Origin: Deltaproteobacteria bacterium
GTDB lineage: Bacteria > Desulfobacterota > Binatia > UBA1149 > JAJCZL01
Direction of reading: 5' to 3'
DNA length: 64,000 bases
Assembly: GCA_029262415.1 (NCBI GenBank)
Contig: JAJCZL010000013.1
Coordinates: forward strand, 41,427 to 105,426
Shown: in pieces, positions 55,036-63,236 of the stretch
How the letters are laid out: every line of letters begins with the position of its first letter
Numbering within the stretch: position 1 is the first letter of the stretch
Notes under the pieces: generated by a model
What the model was told of the DNA's origin: nothing
The model's database searches: none
The model's input: the letters and a program-made list of their open reading frames with translations, nothing else
Program-made: the position numbers and the translations under genes

Positions 55036-55419
55036 TCAGAGTTCTTCATCGCCAGAGCGCATCGACTCACCTTCGCGACGCATCCGCTCTGCGGTCTCCA
55101 GGAGTTCTACGGATTCAAGCTTACGCCGGCCTTCGGCGATGCGTAGTTTGCCCAGTTTTCGCAGCTCTTTGCCTTCACGGATCGCGGCGGCACCTTCGTC
55201 TTTGAGGTTTTCGCCGTCCGACACCTTTCGGTCACCTTGCGCGGTCAATCGCTCGCCTTCTAGGACGGCGTCGCGCCCTAGCGCAATCCGCGCGGGACTG
55301 TCGGCGAGCAAAGGATCGTCGAGCACAGAGACTTTAGCGGCGCACCCGAGGCCGGCACCGCCGACAAGCGCCACGCAGATTACGAGGCCCGCGTAAAAAG
55401 GCTTTCGGTTCTTCTTCAT
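55036..55419 (-). CDS. Small helical lipoprotein
   Basis: Protein of 127 aa with a signal peptide and a probable lipobox (GLGC, Cys26). The mature part is a highly charged helix, likely a coiled coil: heptad-like Glu/Arg/Lys runs in GKELRKLGKLRIAEG. The strong GGAGAAAC site precedes ATG. No family is recognised; it resembles murein-lipoprotein-like spacers only in architecture. Confidence 0.72.
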   Translation of the reverse strand: MKKNRKPFYAGLVICVALVGGAGLGCAAKVSVLDDPLLADSPARIALGRDAVLEGERLTAQGDRKVSDGENLKDEGAAAIREGKELRKLGKLRIAEGRRKLESVELLETAERMRREGESMRSGDEEL

Positions 55420-55818
55420 TTGTTTCTCCTTTGGTTATGCCCCGCTCCCGGTCCGGAAATTGCCATGCGCATGCGCGCAAACAGCCTCCGGTACCCGGGG
55501 GCTCGTTCGCTAAGCGAGTTTTCGGGGAGGGTGTTTAGTCCGTCGCTGGGACTGCGAAGTCGCACAGATGGTTTTCTGCGCAAACCACTGGACCACAAAC
55601 CGTAAATGCTTGGGTCACGGGGATCATGCCGACAGCGGGGGCCGCGGCGAACGAATGGTCAATGCGTAAGAACATGGTTCGTTACCAGCGCTACTAACTG
55701 AGGCCTGGATGAGGGTTTGTCAAGAGAAACCCGGGCCCACCGGATCGGGGAAACGCTAACTGGGCGGGAATCCAGGGTTCTTTGAACCGGGCTTTTTTAT
55801 CCTCAGCCGTTTAGCGCC
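55420..55818. other. Gene-free region with hairpins and a rightward terminator
   Basis: No convincing gene over 400 bases. It contains a GGGTTT-N7-AAACCC stem near 55713 and a rightward intrinsic terminator candidate at 55772-55798: CCAGGGTTC/GAACCGGG-type stem then T6 at 55793-55798. The nearest rightward gene, serS, ends 850 bases upstream beyond a leftward gene. The terminator may therefore belong to an unannotated RNA in this stretch. The sequence does not match tmRNA, SRP RNA or RNase P motifs I know. Confidence 0.4.
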
Positions 55819-56050
55819 TCAGACATCCGCAGGTCCCGCACCAGGCCATTCCGGCCCGGACCGTCGTGGACGATCGCGTGCAACGAATAGCGGCTCGCCG
55901 GCCAACGAAATGATGCCCGCAACGAAGTTCGCGAAGATCTCCTGGAGCCCGAAGCCGAGCCTGACCGTAAACGCCGCCGCGCGCAGCAGCAAGGCAGGTA
56001 AAGCCGTCCGCGCGCCGAGCCAAGCCAACAGAGGCTCGCAGCTCACGCGT
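55819..56050 (-). pseudogene. MscS-type mechanosensitive channel fragment
   Basis: The minus-strand frame contains AAAFTVRLGFGLQEIFANFVAGII, which matches the pore-lining TM3 region of MscS/KefA channels. Only about 75 residues remain: the N-terminal membrane part and the beta-domain are missing, and the 5' side is interrupted by the IS5-like element at 56057. It is a dead remnant. Confidence 0.78.
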
Positions 56051-56052
56051 GC

Positions 56053-56475
56053 CTAGGGAAGCTCTGCACAAGTGACTGAGCGGACCGATCATCGTGCCGC
56101 CGGTGTACTTTGCGCCGAGTTAAGCACATTCCGCGCGGAATGTAGCGCGGTTTCAGCTCGCCGAAGGTAGCCGGCCGGCGCTACCCGGCCTGTCTTGCGG
56201 CTTCACAACCGGCACGGCACCCCCTTCGGAAGTAGCTGACGGCGCACGCTGTACAGACTTGCCAGTCCGAACATGGTGTGGGCTCGGGCCGGGTTCTTGG
56301 CCGGACCTCGATGGCGCACCTTCCTCCACGTGCAGCTTCATGTCGAAATACCAGGCTTTGCCCTTCATCGCCTGCTTCATCTCGGGATCGCGCGCTCGAT
56401 CAACTCCAGCAACGGCTTCTACGGTATCACCGCGTCCATATCGGCGAGAAATCGCTCCCGGCGCGTTACCTTTCC
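56053..56475. mobile_element. IS5-family remnant, copy 3
   Basis: GGAAGCTCTGCACAAGT starts at 56057 after CTAG. The first 120 bases match copies 1 and 2, including the 18-bp palindrome at 56126-56143, and the segment at 56168-56197 is shared with copy 2. It then continues into transposase-derived sequence. I find no matching far end, so the right boundary is uncertain; the gene at 56476 limits it. Confidence 0.75.
56153..56410 (-). pseudogene. IS5-family transposase fragment
   Basis: The frame reads RDPEMKQAMKGKAWYFDMK, which matches the conserved IS5-group DDE transposase segment. The first Asp and the C-terminal Glu region are absent and the frame degenerates after about 30 residues. It identifies the parent of the three repeat copies as an IS5-group element. 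Confidence 0.75.
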
Positions 56476-57021
56476 TTAGTGCGGGCGGCTACGGTGCTTG
56501 CGACCTCGACGCGGGCGGCGACTGCGACGGCGGGCGCGAAGGCGTCGCACCGCTGATACCGTCAGGGGATAGGCAACCAGCGCAAGAGCGGTACCAACGA
56601 GGAGGCCACCGACCACCAACGAAATGACGGTCTGTTCCCCGGCATGGAGAAGAGCCGACAAATGCTCGCGCATCGACAGTGGGCCTGCGCGCTCGATCGC
56701 TTCCGCAGTACGCTCGAGACGACGTGAGACCAGTTGCGCGGGTGGACCCGGAAGGAACAGCCTGCCAACGCGATAGGTGAACAAGTATACGGGCGCGATC
56801 GTCATTGGGTTGGTGATCCACACCAGCGCAACCGCTGCCGGCCGATTCGCGCCGAGCACGGTGGCGAGCGCGGCGGCGAGGACGATCTGAAAGCCGAGCG
56901 TTGGCGTGACGGCCACGAACAGTCCGATCGCAACACCTCGGCCGATGGCCTCGGGCGATCCCCTGAGCTTGAACAGCCATGTGAACAGACGCTTAGCGCG
57001 TTGGTTTCCGAAGCGGGTCAA
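56476..57021 (-). CDS. DUF2062 membrane protein
   Basis: Protein of 181 aa of the DUF2062 type: RGVAIGLFVAVTPTLGFQIVLAAALATVLGANRPAAV and WITNPMTIAPVY. It has three hydrophobic segments and a very basic tail (RRLRARRRSRRPRRGRKHR). The start is a TTG at 57021 without a good ribosome-binding site. The function is unknown. Confidence 0.8.
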   Translation of the reverse strand: MTRFGNQRAKRLFTWLFKLRGSPEAIGRGVAIGLFVAVTPTLGFQIVLAAALATVLGANRPAAVALVWITNPMTIAPVYLFTYRVGRLFLPGPPAQLVSRRLERTAEAIERAGPLSMREHLSALLHAGEQTVISLVVGGLLVGTALALVAYPLTVSAVRRLRARRRSRRPRRGRKHRSRPH

Positions 57022-57067
57022 CTGCGTAGGGCATTTTGGGCCGGTCGCGCCAAGATAGTCGAGTCCG

Positions 57068-58309
57068 CTAGCTTCGTCGAGGTCCGCCCACGACTTTCTG
57101 GTCGTGCAGCGAGCCGACCTGGCTCGAACTCAGCCCGAGTACTTCCATCAGAATTTCATCGGTGTGCTGACCTAGAACCGGAGCCGACTTCGCAGGAACC
57201 CTCTCGAGAGCAGTGAAGTCCAGCGGTGTCCCGGGCATCAGATAGGTGCCGATCTCCGGCTGCATGACCTTGGCGAACATCGGGTTGTTTTCCGAGCAGT
57301 CGGGGTCTTTCTCGATCGCCTCGCGAATGGTCCGATAAGGTGACCAGGCGACTTTGTTTTCGTCGAAGATGCGACGGATCTCGGCGAGCATGCGTGTGTG
57401 AAACCAAGGTTCGAAGATCGCGGCCAGCTCGCGGCGGGCACGGAAGCGATCGCCTTCATGGTCGAAGTCGAGGCCGAGGCGGCGACCGAGTTTGTCGATC
57501 GCGCGGCCGAGGCCCGTGGCCTTGCGAAGGCTCTTCCATTGCCCGCCGGTCAGCGCGACCACCATCAAGTGCTTACCGTCGAGGGTCTGGAAGTCGCGCC
57601 CGAAGGCCCCATAGAGGAAGTTGCCGTCTTTGGGGCGATCGGCGTCGTTGATGGTGACCTCCGCGATCTTGCCTAGGTTACCGAGCATGGCGAAAGCGAC
57701 GTCGGCCAGTGCAAGTTTGACCAGTTGTCCCTGCCCGGTACGCATCCGGTGACGGTCGGCCGCGAGCAAACCAATCACGGCGAGATGACCGGCGATTGAA
57801 TCCCAGGCCGGTAGTAGATGGTTGACCGGGCGGGGGTCGTCATGAGGACCGGTTACGGCGGGAAACCCGACGGCGGGATTGACCGTGTAGTCGACCTCCG
57901 ATCTTCCGTCTCGGCGGCCCATCATGTTGACCATGATGAGATCCTTGCGATGTGATTTGAGTTTGTCGTAACTGAGCCAGCCGCGGGCGGGGAAATTGGT
58001 CATGAAGTAGCCGCCCTGCTCTCCGGGTGCACAGATGACGTCGGTAAGGATCTGCTGTCCGGCCTTCGAGCGCAGATCGACGGCGATCGAACGTTTGCCC
58101 TTGTTGAATCCCGCCCAGAACAGACTGCGGCCGGCCGAAGTGACCGGCCAGCGTGTGTAGTCGAGTCCACCTTCGAGAGGATCGAAACGAATCACGTCAG
58201 CGCCGAGTTGAGCCAGTGTCATTCCGCCAAGCGGCATGGCAACGAAGGCCGAGCCTTCGACGATGCGCATTCCCTCGAGCGTTCCTTTAGCTTCCATCAC
58301 GGGGTCCAT
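57068..58309 (-). CDS. Class III (CaiB/BaiF) CoA-transferase, mesaconyl/itaconyl-type candidate
   Basis: Protein of 413 aa with the class III CoA-transferase fold: MRIVEGSAFVAMPLGGMTLAQLGADVIRFD and catalytic Asp170 in LLPAWD. The length matches mesaconyl-CoA C1-C4 transferase of the 3-hydroxypropionate bicycle (about 409 aa). It is the last gene of a three-gene operon with an (R)-hydratase and a CitE-type lyase, the set used for C5-dicarboxylate CoA esters. A GGGAGG site precedes the ATG. Confidence 0.88.
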   Translation of the reverse strand: MDPVMEAKGTLEGMRIVEGSAFVAMPLGGMTLAQLGADVIRFDPLEGGLDYTRWPVTSAGRSLFWAGFNKGKRSIAVDLRSKAGQQILTDVICAPGEQGGYFMTNFPARGWLSYDKLKSHRKDLIMVNMMGRRDGRSEVDYTVNPAVGFPAVTGPHDDPRPVNHLLPAWDSIAGHLAVIGLLAADRHRMRTGQGQLVKLALADVAFAMLGNLGKIAEVTINDADRPKDGNFLYGAFGRDFQTLDGKHLMVVALTGGQWKSLRKATGLGRAIDKLGRRLGLDFDHEGDRFRARRELAAIFEPWFHTRMLAEIRRIFDENKVAWSPYRTIREAIEKDPDCSENNPMFAKVMQPEIGTYLMPGTPLDFTALERVPAKSAPVLGQHTDEILMEVLGLSSSQVGSLHDQKVVGGPRRS

Positions 58310-58319
58310 CCTCGCCTCC

Positions 58320-59354
58320 CTAGGCCATCAAGGCGAGCAAGCGCCAGTCCAAAACCGCTACGTGCTCACCGGGCTCTGGGGCCGAAGGACCGCGGTCAGC
58401 GTAAACCAGAGCACGCAGGTCGATCAGTCCACCACCACCGGGTAGTTCATGGGTCGCCTCGACGGTGAACTCGGTGGCGAGAATGTCACCTTCAAATACG
58501 GGACTGGTGTGATCGCAGCTTCGCCAAGCGATCACCGTGACCAGGTTCGGGAAGGCGCGGGAGATCTGTGCCAGGGCGATCGAGATAGTATGGCCTCCGT
58601 AAACCAGCCGCTTACCGTAGGCACTGGCGGTCGCGTCGGTGTGGGTGGCGGCGACGTTCAGCGTCATGCGTGTTATCTCCGGCGCCGAGGTGACGGTGTC
58701 GCGACCCATGACCCGATAGGCGCTTCCGCTTTCGATGTCGGCAAAGTGCTTGCCCGGCAAGCTCTCGCGCACAAGGTCCAGCTTCCACTCGGATGGTACC
58801 GCAGCGATCACACGCGCCATGTCGAGTTCGTCGGCGATGGCATCGAACGCGTCTCCATGACCGGTGTCGGCCTTGGGGTCTCGGCAGGGAAGCATGGGGC
58901 AGCGCCAGAAATCGAGAACGGTTTCGCCCCGTTGATTCTCGACGTGCATCTTGAAAACGGCCATCCCGCTTGCCGCCCGGCCGGGCTTGGGGCGGTTCTG
59001 GCGCAAGGCCGCGATGGTGGTCGTGGTACGCAGGGTGTCTCCGATGAAGACCGGCTTTTCCAGTACTAGGCCTCTATAGAAAAGGTTACCGAGCACTCGG
59101 CCCGAAGCGAAAGTGGTCTGGCCGATGGCGACGTTGCATACCAGGTTCGGGCTGACCAGCGCTTTGTCGCGTCCCGTGACCGCCCGGGACAGTTCGGCAT
59201 CTAGGGGCAGACGAAGGCGTTCTCCGAATACCGCCGTGTGAATGGCTGCGTGGCCGGCCGTGAGGGTCACCGCCGGGGCATCCGTGAAAACCTGCCCGAT
59301 ACTCAGGTCTTCGAAGTAAGGGCTGGATATTTCGATTCTCGATTCAGTTGCCAC
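58320..59354 (-). CDS. MaoC-type hydratase, mesaconyl-CoA/methylmalyl-CoA hydratase-like
   Basis: Double hot-dog protein of 344 aa. The N-terminal half has YFEDLSIGQVF and GHAAIHTAVFGERLRLPLD; the C-terminal half has TDATASAYGKRLVYGGHTISIA. The layout matches bacterial mesaconyl-CoA hydratase (2-methylfumaryl-CoA hydratase). I use the GTG at 59354 because GGGAG lies ahead; an ATG at 59393 is also in frame. It overlaps the lyase gene. Confidence 0.85.
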   Translation of the reverse strand: MATESRIEISSPYFEDLSIGQVFTDAPAVTLTAGHAAIHTAVFGERLRLPLDAELSRAVTGRDKALVSPNLVCNVAIGQTTFASGRVLGNLFYRGLVLEKPVFIGDTLRTTTTIAALRQNRPKPGRAASGMAVFKMHVENQRGETVLDFWRCPMLPCRDPKADTGHGDAFDAIADELDMARVIAAVPSEWKLDLVRESLPGKHFADIESGSAYRVMGRDTVTSAPEITRMTLNVAATHTDATASAYGKRLVYGGHTISIALAQISRAFPNLVTVIAWRSCDHTSPVFEGDILATEFTVEATHELPGGGGLIDLRALVYADRGPSAPEPGEHVAVLDWRLLALMA

Positions 59355-60303
59355 GCTTTCTCCCGTGCCCAGCGTCGTCGTCCTTCTCGCCATCGACTGG
59401 AGCTGAGTCCGTCACTACGCCCGCCTTTCGCGCACGTGCGAGTACGTCGCGTTGAATCTCGATCAGCGGTGCATCCACCATCTTGCCGTCGACTGCGAAC
59501 ACCCCGCGTCCGTCGCGCTTAGCGCTCTGGTAGGCATCGATAACGCGACGGGCGTGGTCGATCTCGGCAACAGTCGGTGTGTAGACTTCATTGGCAATAT
59601 CCACCTGGCTTGGATGAATGCATAGCTTTCCGTCGAAGCCGAGGGCGCGGCCACGTTCGGCGTCGCGGCGGAACGCCTCGCTGTCGCGTACGTCGAGAAA
59701 GACCGTGTCTATTGTCGTCCTCCGTGCCGCCTTTGCCGCGATGGCCAGGGTCGTGCGCGCATGTAGAACGCTTCCCGCATCGGGCGTCGTGGCAGCCAAA
59801 CCCATGTCGCGGGAGAAGTCGGCATGTCCGAAGCAAAAGGCGTCGATGTTCGGGGCGACACGGATCAGCTCGGGCAAATTGACGATACCGGCCGCTGTCT
59901 CGACTAAGACGAGAAGTGCGACAGGCTCGCCGATGTCTCGCCGCCTGGATAGCGCGTCGATGCGTTCGGCTACAGCGACGATCCCTTCGGCCGTCTCCGC
60001 CTTGGGTAACATGACGGCGCGAGCACCGGCCATTATGACGGCTTCTAAATCGGCCTCGAAGTAAGCGGTACCGGGCGGATTCACTCGAACGCCGGGCTCC
60101 GAACTGCCGAAGCCGCCCGCTCTCAGCGCGGCCGCCACCAGCTTTCGCGCTCGATCTTTGTCGTCGAGTGCGACCGAATCTTCGAGGTCGAGCAGCAGCG
60201 TATCCGCGCCGCTCGTCAGACACTTCTGCAGTTTTCGCGGCTCTCCGCCGGGAACGAAAAAAAGAGAGCGCCGCTGGCGACGTTGGGAGTTGGATCGGTT
60301 CAT
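59344..60303 (-). CDS. CitE-like malyl/citramalyl-CoA lyase (HpcH/HpaI family)
   Basis: Protein of 319 aa with RSLFFVPGGEPRKLQKCL, LLLDLEDSVA, LVETAAGIVNL (metal Glu) and FGHADFSRDMG (metal Asp). This is the malyl-CoA/citramalyl-CoA lyase type, cleaving or making C-C bonds with acetyl- or propionyl-CoA and glyoxylate or pyruvate. It is the first gene of the operon. Substrate choice (malyl, methylmalyl or citramalyl) cannot be decided from the sequence. Confidence 0.85.
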   Translation of the reverse strand: MNRSNSQRRQRRSLFFVPGGEPRKLQKCLTSGADTLLLDLEDSVALDDKDRARKLVAAALRAGGFGSSEPGVRVNPPGTAYFEADLEAVIMAGARAVMLPKAETAEGIVAVAERIDALSRRRDIGEPVALLVLVETAAGIVNLPELIRVAPNIDAFCFGHADFSRDMGLAATTPDAGSVLHARTTLAIAAKAARRTTIDTVFLDVRDSEAFRRDAERGRALGFDGKLCIHPSQVDIANEVYTPTVAEIDHARRVIDAYQSAKRDGRGVFAVDGKMVDAPLIEIQRDVLARARKAGVVTDSAPVDGEKDDDAGHGRKRGN

Positions 60304-60338
60304 CACTCTAGCACCGTGATCGGCCTTGACTCACGGCC

Positions 60339-60434
60339 ATGCATTCCGCTCAGCTCCAACTGCTGATCTCGGCCGTAGCCGGCTGGATCAACCGCAGTCA
60401 GCAAGAAGCCATCGAGTATTTGCAAAGCGCTTAG
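60339..60434 (+). pseudogene. Fragment of an integrase-type transposase N-terminus
   Basis: The 31-codon frame reads LQLLISAVAGWINRSQQEAI and stops at TAG. This resembles the first residues of DDE integrase-core transposases widespread in environmental bacteria. The rest is missing. It marks another old insertion near the operon end; 60435-60547 holds nothing I can name. Confidence 0.45.
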
Positions 60435-60547
60435 GGTTTTCAAACACCCGTCGCGAAGTACCGTGAGCGGCAGGTAACGTCACTGGCGAATGTGGCCTGC
60501 CGAAGCCGAGGGTCGTGTAATGCCTTCCCGCGCAGAGGAGCAAGTAC

Positions 60548-60844
60548 TCAGAGTGGACTTCTGCGTGCGCCCACATTACCAGCTCTCGGAACCACCCCAA
60601 CTTCGCACGCAGTCCTTGGTCTAATACCTTCGGTGAGGCAGTAGTCCGATATGAGGCAAACGGGCGAAACACCTTCGACCCCCAACGCTATGTGCAGAAA
60701 GATCAGCGCGTCGGTCGCGGTAGTGAGGCCGTCGGCGCTCGGGTCGGCACAGCTCTGGGCTGCGACTTCCGCCGGAGCCGAGGCTAGGAGGAGCGCCGCG
60801 ACGGTTCCTGTCGTGGCGATCAGCTTGAGTTGTCCAAACCTCAC
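60548..60844 (-). CDS. Small exported protein with one dockerin-like calcium loop
   Basis: Protein of about 98 aa. A signal peptide ends near EVAAQSC and is followed by CADPSADGLTTATDALIFLHIALGVEGVSPV, a single loop like that in the tail of the seven-repeat protein at 16.5 kb. The rest is not typical and the gene may be truncated. I use GTG 60844; the frame is open to 60895. Confidence 0.55.
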   Translation of the reverse strand: MRFGQLKLIATTGTVAALLLASAPAEVAAQSCADPSADGLTTATDALIFLHIALGVEGVSPVCLISDYCLTEGIRPRTACEVGVVPRAGNVGARRSPL

Positions 60845-60954
60845 GGTGGAAGTGTAGTTCCCAGTGCGGAGGCGATGAAAGCTACGTAATATCAATAGCT
60901 TTTCGGGCTGGACCAGGCCGTCGGTGGGGGCTGTTTTTGGGTCGTCTAATTACG

Positions 60955-60972
60955 CCTAGGCGAAAGCCTAGG
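60955..60972. promoter_or_regulatory. Operator-like hairpin upstream of the HTH gene
   Basis: CCTAGGC-GAAA-GCCTAGG, a perfect 7-bp inverted repeat with a four-base loop, 21 bases before the HTH gene start. It fits an autoregulatory operator or a GNRA-like leader hairpin. Confidence 0.55.
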
Positions 60973-60993
60973 ATCTATGGTATCCTTTCGTTG

Positions 60994-61386
60994 ATGGTTC
61001 GGTCGTTTACGCTCGTAAAGAAGCTCCGTATGTCACTTGGATTGACCCAGGCCCAGCTTGCGGCGGTTCTCGACGTCGATGCGGTAACGGTTTCGCGATG
61101 GGAGCGCGGGGTTGCATCCCCGCGGCGACGCCATCTCGCGTTGATGGAAAAACTCAGGTCCGAGCCCGGGGTAGGTGAGGGCAGAATCTCGGATGACCCT
61201 TCGATCGACGAGCTCATTCGTTTTGTCGGTGTTGAGCCGGCGCGTAGCGCTCTTCGCAAGATGGCGTTGCTCAGGCGTAAGCCGACCCCGGTCCGCTTTC
61301 TCGTCGATCCGACGATACGGTTGCGCGAAGTCGATGCTGCGCTGCGTGAACAAGCCGAGTTGATCGAACACGCCAAGATCGGTTGA
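60994..61386 (+). CDS. XRE-type helix-turn-helix regulator / antitoxin candidate
   Basis: Protein of 130 aa. The HTH is LRMSLGLTQAQLAAVLDVDAVTVSRWERG near the N-terminus. The C-terminal half is helical and has no known domain. It sits 12 bases upstream of a nucleotidyltransferase, an arrangement common in toxin-antitoxin pairs. The ATG at 60994 is the first family-like start. Confidence 0.82.
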   Translation: MVRSFTLVKKLRMSLGLTQAQLAAVLDVDAVTVSRWERGVASPRRRHLALMEKLRSEPGVGEGRISDDPSIDELIRFVGVEPARSALRKMALLRRKPTPVRFLVDPTIRLREVDAALREQAELIEHAKIG

Positions 61387-61398
61387 TCGCGAACCGCG

Positions 61399-61947
61399 AT
61401 GATTAATCGTCTCGAAACATCTCTTCTGCAAGCCGGCAAGATCTTGGACTCGATCAAGATCGACTACGCATTGCTGGGCGGCCTTGCCGCCAACTTGTAC
61501 AGACGCGACACGCGCGCGACCCAAGACGTCGATCTCGCGGTGCGTGCATCACCGGGCGATGTGACCCGTATCGCAAATGCTTTCGAGCAGGCCGGTTGGA
61601 CCACGCAGCTGCGCACCTCAAAGGCCGAGACGTTACGACTCAGTCACGACGATCTCGCGCGCGTCGATCTGCTCGTAGCGGGAACCGAGTTCGAGGAGGC
61701 GGCAATCGATCGCGCAGTCAAGCTGACGATCGACGGAAACGAACTCGCGATCGTGACGCCCGAGGATCTTATCGTCTACAAACTCATCGCCGGTCGCGGC
61801 CACGATTACGAAGCCGTCGCAGCTATCATCGATGCCGGACACGAGGTCGACGTGAGTCACGTTACAGGATGGCTCGAACAGTTCGGTATGGCTGAACGTT
61901 GGCCGCGCGCGCTCGAAGAGGCACGGCGACTGGCCGAGGCCGGGTAG
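61399..61947 (+). CDS. Nucleotidyltransferase-fold protein (candidate toxin or MNT partner)
   Basis: Protein of 182 aa with the minimal nucleotidyltransferase motif: LLGGLAANLYRRDTRATQDVDLAV, with Gly-Gly at 27-28 and DxD at Asp43/Asp45. A late EDLIVYKL segment is also typical of AbiEii-like and related proteins. With the upstream HTH gene it may form a toxin-antitoxin or defence pair. Toxicity is not shown by sequence. Confidence 0.82.
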   Translation: MINRLETSLLQAGKILDSIKIDYALLGGLAANLYRRDTRATQDVDLAVRASPGDVTRIANAFEQAGWTTQLRTSKAETLRLSHDDLARVDLLVAGTEFEEAAIDRAVKLTIDGNELAIVTPEDLIVYKLIAGRGHDYEAVAAIIDAGHEVDVSHVTGWLEQFGMAERWPRALEEARRLAEAG

Positions 61948-62013
61948 GCCCGCGGGGAGGGATGCCGACGGCACAATGCAAGCGCTTGCGCGACTGTTAA
62001 TGGGGGATGCGGC

Positions 62014-63177
62014 TCAGAGCGCCTTCGCAAGCGCCGGCCGTTCTTCAAGCAGCGGCGAGCCCTTTTCCTTTAAGAGCCGCAACTCATCGAGGATGAGTTG
62101 TTCGGCGGGGGCGGGGAGTTCTCCGCCTCCGCCATAGAGCTTCTCCAGTAGGTCGAGATTGGCAGAGAGTACCTTGCGGTTGTACTTCGCCGGCGGTGCC
62201 TCGAACGCAAACTCATCGAGCAATTCGACGTGTACCGGGTCTTTTGATCCAGCCTCTACCGCGACACAGTTGTGAACCGACATGCGGTAATAGGTCTGTG
62301 CGGCCTCGGTGATTAGGAGTTCCAGGTGCGAGAGGTCATCTGCGGGTGAACCCGACGGGATGTCCTCGCGTCCAGGTACCATGTCGTCGCGCATCCGCTC
62401 GGCCTGTTCCGCGTAGTCGCGCTCGGCGCTCGCAGCCGCGTTCTTGGCGGCGCCTTCTTTGCCGGCCTTGATACGGGTCTCCATGGCATCAAGCCAGCCG
62501 CGAACCGGCTGCGGGCCGTTCACCAGCCAGCCGTGACCGGTCGGGTCGCGGCGAATCTGGTTGATCATGCCGAAGAAGGCGAAGTCGCAGAGATGGGGCC
62601 CCGAGCCCGTGATGAAGTCGTCGTGGCTGAGCGCTTCGTCGAGTGCGGTCAGGATGCGGTTGAACATCTCATACCAGCGCTCAGCGTTGTGGCGGGTAGC
62701 GCCCATTAAAGGGACGGTTGCGATGACGCCGTTGGGGAAGTCGCTCGCGGCTTGCAGTAGGTCGAGGCCGTAAACGTCATTGGCCATGTTACCGGCGATC
62801 ATGATGCCGCAGTGTTTGGCGTCTTCTTCGTGGTACCAACGCGAGGCCAGCATGATGCGCACCATCCATTCATCGGCGTAGTCTTCGAGCAGCATCGCCA
62901 GCGTGTCGATGCCGGGGTCTTCCCAACGCGTGGGCGGCTGCGGATGGTGGCTCTCAAAGTAGGCGGCGATCGGTGTCGAGTCGTTCATGGCTTGGTCGTC
63001 AGGGGTGATGACCACCGGGACCATGGTGCGGCCGGTGCGGGCCTGCAGCACTGTGAAGCGAGTTTCGGCGTTCTCGATGTGGTCTTCAAACGGGATGCTC
63101 TTGTAGTGCATCAACGCGCGAACCTTGTCGGAGTAAGGACTCGTATACATGGTGTAAAGCTTGTAGTTACCGCTCAT
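62014..63177 (-). CDS. Glutathione S-transferase-fold protein with C-terminal extension
   Basis: Protein of 387 aa. The N-terminal thioredoxin-like domain has TMYTSPYSDKVRALMHYKSIPFEDH and MVPVVITPDDQAMNDSTPIAAYFE; an all-helical GST C-domain with HDDFITGSGPHLCDFAFFG follows. About 120 extra residues at the C-terminus have no GST counterpart. A glutathione-dependent activity is likely but the substrate is unknown. Confidence 0.85.
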   Translation of the reverse strand: MSGNYKLYTMYTSPYSDKVRALMHYKSIPFEDHIENAETRFTVLQARTGRTMVPVVITPDDQAMNDSTPIAAYFESHHPQPPTRWEDPGIDTLAMLLEDYADEWMVRIMLASRWYHEEDAKHCGIMIAGNMANDVYGLDLLQAASDFPNGVIATVPLMGATRHNAERWYEMFNRILTALDEALSHDDFITGSGPHLCDFAFFGMINQIRRDPTGHGWLVNGPQPVRGWLDAMETRIKAGKEGAAKNAAASAERDYAEQAERMRDDMVPGREDIPSGSPADDLSHLELLITEAAQTYYRMSVHNCVAVEAGSKDPVHVELLDEFAFEAPPAKYNRKVLSANLDLLEKLYGGGGELPAPAEQLILDELRLLKEKGSPLLEERPALAKAL

Positions 63178-63236
63178 GTGGGAGAATCTACCCGCATGCA
63201 GAGGAACATTCCAGCCGCGAATGAGCAGGTGACGAG

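Noticed and set aside
55450..55530. Possible cyclic-di-GMP riboswitch (GCAAACAGCCTCCGG)
   Set aside because: The conserved core bases and paired elements of the GEMM class are not in place.
55600..55800. 6S RNA, SRP RNA or tmRNA
   Set aside because: None of the diagnostic segments I know for these RNAs is present; left as an unclassified structured region.
61978..61989. 12-bp palindrome GCAAGCGCTTGC
   Set aside because: It lies between converging genes but is short, with no T-run; too little to call a terminator.
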